Positions 4,657 through 9,128 of a DNA stretch of 9,128 bases are shown one piece after another (positions within the stretch are counted from its first letter, which is position 1; every line of letters begins with the position of its first letter). Under the pieces are notes generated by a model. That model was not told where the DNA came from. It saw only the letters and a list, made by a program, of their open reading frames with translations, and made no database searches. The position numbers and the translations under genes were made by a program. This stretch comes from Pseudomonadaceae bacterium UBA5811 (GTDB lineage: Bacteria; Pseudomonadota; Gammaproteobacteria; Pseudomonadales; Pseudomonadaceae), in assembly GCA_002417905.1 (NCBI GenBank), contig DIDB01000137.1, forward strand, positions 1 to 9,128, given 5' to 3'.

Positions 4657-6741
4657 ATGCTGGTCGGCAGTTACAACCTGACGCTGGTTTTCCTTTCTCT
4701 CGGGGTAGCGGTCATCTCGGCCTATACGGCACTGGATATGGCCGGGCGGATTTCGGCAGCCCGGGGGCGGGTAGCCGGGCTCTGGCTGCTGGGTGGCTCC
4801 ATTGCGATGGGCATGGGCATCTGGTCCATGCATTTTGTGGGCATGCTGGCCTTCAGCCTGCCGATTCCGCTGGGATATGACCTGATTCTGACCTGGCTGT
4901 CGATGCTGATGGCGGTTGTTTCCTCGGCCTTTTCGCTGTGGCTGGTCAGCCGTCAGGAACTGCCCCGGCGTTATCTGTGTGGCGGGGCACTGCTGATGGG
5001 AAGTGGCATTGCGGGCATGCACTATACCGGCATGGCCGCCCTGCGAATATTCCCGGGGATTGAATACGATCCGTTGTGGTTCGGCCTGTCGGTCATTATC
5101 GCCGTGCTGGCTTCGGGCGTGGCCCTGTGGATTGCCTTCCGGCTGCGCAATGAGTCGCGGAATCTGCTGGCCCGCCGTCTGGCCGCTGCAGTTGTCATGG
5201 GCTGCGCCATTGTCGGGATGCACTATACCGGCATGGCTGCCGCCCGCTTTCCGGCCGGGAGTTATTGCCTGGCAGCCAACAGCGGGCTGAATGTTCAGTG
5301 GCTGGCGGTGCTGGTCGTGATCATTACCCTTGGGGTGATGGCGATTGCCCTTATTGTCTCGGTACTGGATACCCGTTTTGAGCATCACACCGCCGGGCTG
5401 GCCGCTTCGCTGCGGGAAGCCAACTCTGAACTGATGCAGCTGGCTCTTTACGACAGCCTGACCCGGCTGCCCAACCGGGCACTGCTCCGGGACCGTCTGG
5501 CCGATGCTGTCCGGGCTGCTGCCAGCCGCAACCAGCAGCAGTTTGCCGTGCTTTTTATGGATCTGGATGGGTTCAAGTCGGTTAACGATGCCTATGGGCA
5601 TTCTGCCGGCGACCAGCTGCTGGTGGAGGTAGCCAGCCGTATCCGGTCCTGCGTGCAGCGTGGGGATACGGTAGCCCGTCTGGGCGGGGACGAATTTGTG
5701 GTGGTGATGCTGGCCTGTACACCTGATGATGTGGCGCGTTTCGCGAAACAGCTGATTGATGTGGTCAGCCAGCCCTGCGCGGTCATGGGGCATGAGGTAC
5801 AGGTTTCGGCCAGTATCGGGATCGCCATTTATCCCAATGACGGGGTTACCGGCGAACAGATTCTGACCAATGCAGATACCGCCATGTATCGCGCCAAGGA
5901 GCAGGGGCGCAATGGCTACTGCTTTTTCCGGAAATCCATGAGCCAGGATGCCCTGGCATTTCTGCAGCTGCGTCATGACCTCTATCATGCGGTTGAAAGA
6001 AACCAGCTGGTCCTGCACTTCCAGCCCAAGTTCCGGGCACCCGGCGGGCCGGTTACAGGCTGTGAAGCCCTGTTGCGCTGGCAGCATCCGGAGCGGGGCA
6101 TGGTATCACCGGATGATTTTCTTCCCATGGCTGAAAAAACCGGACTGATCATTCCCATAGGCGCCTGGGTGCTGGACCAGGCCTGCAGCCAGATGCGCCA
6201 GTGGCTGGAGCAGGGCCACAGGGACTGGAGCGTGGCCGTCAATATTTCTGCGGTCCAGTTTGCCCATCCGGACCTGGCCGGGCTGGTCCGGCAGACCCTG
6301 GACCGCCATGCCCTGGATCCACGTCACCTGATTCTGGAGATCACCGAGTCCACGGCCATGCATGATGCCGAGGCCAGCCTGGTGATTCTCGACCGGCTGG
6401 TGGCGATGGGGGTACGTATTTCCATTGATGATTTTGGCACTGGCTATTCCAGTCTGATGTACCTCAAGCGCCTGCCAGCCTCGGAGCTGAAAATTGACCG
6501 GGAATTCGTCCGTGACCTGGCCAGGGACAGCAATGATGCGGCCATCATTTCGGCCATTATCGCGCTGGGCCGGGTGCTGGGGCTGAATATCGTGGCCGAG
6601 GGTGTGGAAAATACGGAGCAGCAGCAGTTTCTGACCCGGCTGGGTTGTGATGCCCTGCAGGGGTATCTGCTGGGCCGGCCAATGACCGCCGAACAGATGA
6701 GTGCTCTGGGCCACTCCGGTCTGGCCCCTGGTGTTCAATGA
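4657..6741 (+). CDS. MHYT-GGDEF-EAL membrane c-di-GMP enzyme (MucR-like)
   Basis: A 694-residue inner-membrane protein that should make and/or degrade cyclic di-GMP. Residues 1-240 hold about seven membrane helices with MHYT-type motifs (MHF at 58-60, MHYT at 121-124 and 188-191), a proposed copper-binding sensor for oxygen, CO or NO. The GGDEF domain (about 262-425) starts YDSLTRLPNR and has an intact GGDEF at 343-347. The inhibitory-site RxxD is missing: Gln334 stands where Arg is expected, before Asp337. The EAL domain (about 435-680) keeps Glu470 of EALLRW, EITE (561-564), DDFGTG (591-596), KID (612-614), EGVE (648-651) and QGYLLGRP, so phosphodiesterase activity is likely. Length and layout fit P. 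aeruginosa MucR (685 residues) better than the longer NbdA. The ATG at 4657 has AGGAG at 4648-4652; a GTG at 4639 would add six residues. Confidence 0.93.
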   Translation: MLVGSYNLTLVFLSLGVAVISAYTALDMAGRISAARGRVAGLWLLGGSIAMGMGIWSMHFVGMLAFSLPIPLGYDLILTWLSMLMAVVSSAFSLWLVSRQELPRRYLCGGALLMGSGIAGMHYTGMAALRIFPGIEYDPLWFGLSVIIAVLASGVALWIAFRLRNESRNLLARRLAAAVVMGCAIVGMHYTGMAAARFPAGSYCLAANSGLNVQWLAVLVVIITLGVMAIALIVSVLDTRFEHHTAGLAASLREANSELMQLALYDSLTRLPNRALLRDRLADAVRAAASRNQQQFAVLFMDLDGFKSVNDAYGHSAGDQLLVEVASRIRSCVQRGDTVARLGGDEFVVVMLACTPDDVARFAKQLIDVVSQPCAVMGHEVQVSASIGIAIYPNDGVTGEQILTNADTAMYRAKEQGRNGYCFFRKSMSQDALAFLQLRHDLYHAVERNQLVLHFQPKFRAPGGPVTGCEALLRWQHPERGMVSPDDFLPMAEKTGLIIPIGAWVLDQACSQMRQWLEQGHRDWSVAVNISAVQFAHPDLAGLVRQTLDRHALDPRHLILEITESTAMHDAEASLVILDRLVAMGVRISIDDFGTGYSSLMYLKRLPASELKIDREFVRDLARDSNDAAIISAIIALGRVLGLNIVAEGVENTEQQQFLTRLGCDALQGYLLGRPMTAEQMSALGHSGLAPGVQ

Positions 6742-6762
6742 ATTTCGGGCAGGAATAAACGC

Positions 6763-6791
6763 AGAAAGCCCTGCATGGTGCAGGGCTTTCT
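6763..6791. terminator. Bidirectional terminator hairpin
   Basis: A perfect 13-bp stem, AGAAAGCCCTGCA (6763-6775) with TGCAGGGCTTTCT (6779-6791), around a TGG loop. It lies 22 bases after the MHYT-GGDEF-EAL stop codon and seven bases beyond the 3' end of the opposing tRNA gene. Each arm ends in a CTTTCT-like tail, so it can serve both converging transcripts. Confidence 0.8.
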
Positions 6792-6798
6792 GGTGTTC

Positions 6799-8382
<1,584 letters not shown>

Positions 8383-8437
8383 GCCCGCGTGGCCGGTGGT
8401 CCGGAGGTTTTGTCCTGTACCTGAGGGGGAATGCAAG

Positions 8438-8716
8438 ATGTGTGATGACGTATCCGTGATCATTGAAAACGGAGATGGTTCGGAGGAGCAGCTGGACTGC
8501 CGCCGGCTGGCCATTCTCTGGCAGGGACGGGAGCTCTGGATCCAGGCAGGGGATAATGGCCAGCTGATGATCGGGGTGGAGGATGGCCCGGATGATCTGG
8601 AGTATGCCGACCTGCTGCTGCGGCCGCTGGCCAGCAACCTGGTCAGCCTGCAGCTGGAGTTTGAACCTAGGGGTGAGGAGCAGGAGCACGGCCCGGATTG
8701 CGACCACGAGCCCTAG
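8438..8716 (+). CDS. Small acidic protein of unknown function
   Basis: I do not recognise this 92-residue protein. It is strongly acidic and has no signal peptide or membrane segment, so it is likely cytosolic. Residues 1-80 look like a compact beta-rich domain with alternating hydrophobics (VSVIIENG, LAILWQGRELWIQAG, GQLMIGVEDGP). The C-terminal tail, about residues 78-92, is Glu/Asp/His-rich and ends HGPDCDHEP, which could bind metal but may simply be disordered. The ATG at 8438 has AGGGGGA (about 8424-8430) seven bases upstream; a GTG at 8396 would add 14 residues with no ribosome binding site. It follows argD on the same strand after 55 bases with no clear terminator between, so the two are probably cotranscribed. 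Normal base use and a good binding site support a real gene. Confidence 0.75.
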   Translation: MCDDVSVIIENGDGSEEQLDCRRLAILWQGRELWIQAGDNGQLMIGVEDGPDDLEYADLLLRPLASNLVSLQLEFEPRGEEQEHGPDCDHEP

Positions 8717-8755
8717 GCCACCCGTCCGGCAGTCCGGATGGCTGGCCGGGTTGTC

Positions 8756-9128
8756 CTATCCGGCCGTCCGGCCCAGTACCTTCAGCAGGAAAGCGTATTC
8801 CAGCGCCACCTCCTGCAGGGCCTGGTAGCGGCCGCTCTGGCCACCATGTCCGGCCGAAAACTCTGTTTTGAGCAGGGTCAGCCGGTCATCGGTCCGGGTT
8901 GCCCGCAGCCGGGCAACCCACTTGGCTGCCTCCCAGTACTGTACCCGGCTGTCGTGATAGCCAGCGGTGGCCAGCAGGGCCGGATAGGCCGTGGCGCGGA
9001 CATTGTCATAGGGTGAATAACTGCGCAGGCGTTCGCGTACTTCCGGCTGGCCGGGATCACCCCATTCATCGTATTCCGTTACGGTAAGCGGCAGCTCCGG
9101 GTTGCTCATGGTGTTGAGCACATCGACG
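8756..9128 (-). CDS. ptrB: Oligopeptidase B, C-terminal part (cut by window edge)
   Basis: The last 123 or so residues of an S9A serine peptidase that cleaves short peptides after Arg or Lys in the cytosol. The reading frame continues past the right edge (GTC GAT before the GTG at 9121), giving VDVLNTM, as in the family. Strong family signatures are EYDEWGDP, SYSPYDNV, GYHDSRVQYWEAAKWVARLR with the catalytic Asp, and SAGHGGQSGRY with the catalytic His. The catalytic Ser (GxSxGG) lies outside the window. About 690 residues are expected in total, so some 80% is missing here. Trypsin-like specificity is known for oligopeptidase B rather than shown by this fragment. It converges on the small gene at 8438, with 39 bases between the stop codons; a GGCCGG/CCGGCC repeat (8744-8765) overlaps its end but has no T tract. 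Confidence 0.92.
   Translation of the reverse strand, partial: VDVLNTMSNPELPLTVTEYDEWGDPGQPEVRERLRSYSPYDNVRATAYPALLATAGYHDSRVQYWEAAKWVARLRATRTDDRLTLLKTEFSAGHGGQSGRYQALQEVALEYAFLLKVLGRTAG

Noticed and set aside
4459..6087. 542-codon open frame on the minus strand opposite the MHYT-GGDEF-EAL gene
   Set aside because: It is the antisense shadow of a gene with clear conserved motifs. Its peptide is rich in Gln, His, Pro and Gly, typical of the reverse frame of GC-rich coding DNA.

Overview
The window looks like chromosomal DNA of a gammaproteobacterium related to Pseudomonas (Pseudomonadales/Oceanospirillales in the broad sense). The main evidence is an MvaT-type H-NS protein, which is largely confined to that branch, sitting in a block sbcB - mvaT - purU. 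From memory, the same block occurs in Pseudomonas aeruginosa (PA4316-PA4315-PA4314). The genes are moderately GC-rich. The first ~200 bases are very AT-rich (about 29% G+C over positions 1-180, counted by hand).

Layout from left to right. (1) 1-646 holds no convincing protein gene. It starts with an AT-rich stretch containing palindromes, a candidate sigma-70 promoter and a 12/14 match to the Fur 7-1-7 operator. It then changes abruptly to a GC-rich stretch with several near-perfect hairpins (280-304, 381-400, 411-442), which may be a structured leader or a small RNA. (2) 647-1435 encodes a secreted outer-membrane beta-barrel of the MetA-pathway/'transporter' family. (3) sbcB (exonuclease I) converges on mvaT (a nucleoid-associated silencer). 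mvaT is divergent from purU (formyltetrahydrofolate deformylase). (4) Downstream of purU, on the same strand, lies a seven-helix MHYT-GGDEF-EAL protein resembling Pseudomonas MucR. It has both cyclic-di-GMP catalytic signatures but lacks the usual inhibitory-site arginine. (5) A strong 13-bp terminator hairpin separates it from a convergent tRNA-Ser(GGA), which has a good sigma-70 promoter with a GC-rich discriminator. (6) An argD/astC-type aminotransferase follows, then a small acidic protein of unknown function. Converging from the right edge is the 3' end of an oligopeptidase B gene (ptrB).

Most genes are conserved housekeeping or regulatory functions: DNA repair, chromatin, one-carbon metabolism, c-di-GMP signalling, arginine metabolism, translation and peptide turnover. 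I do not see a defence system, mobile element, CRISPR array or obvious novel multi-gene system. The least explained parts are the structured, possibly iron-regulated 1-646 region, the hairpins in the argD leader, and the 92-residue protein after argD.
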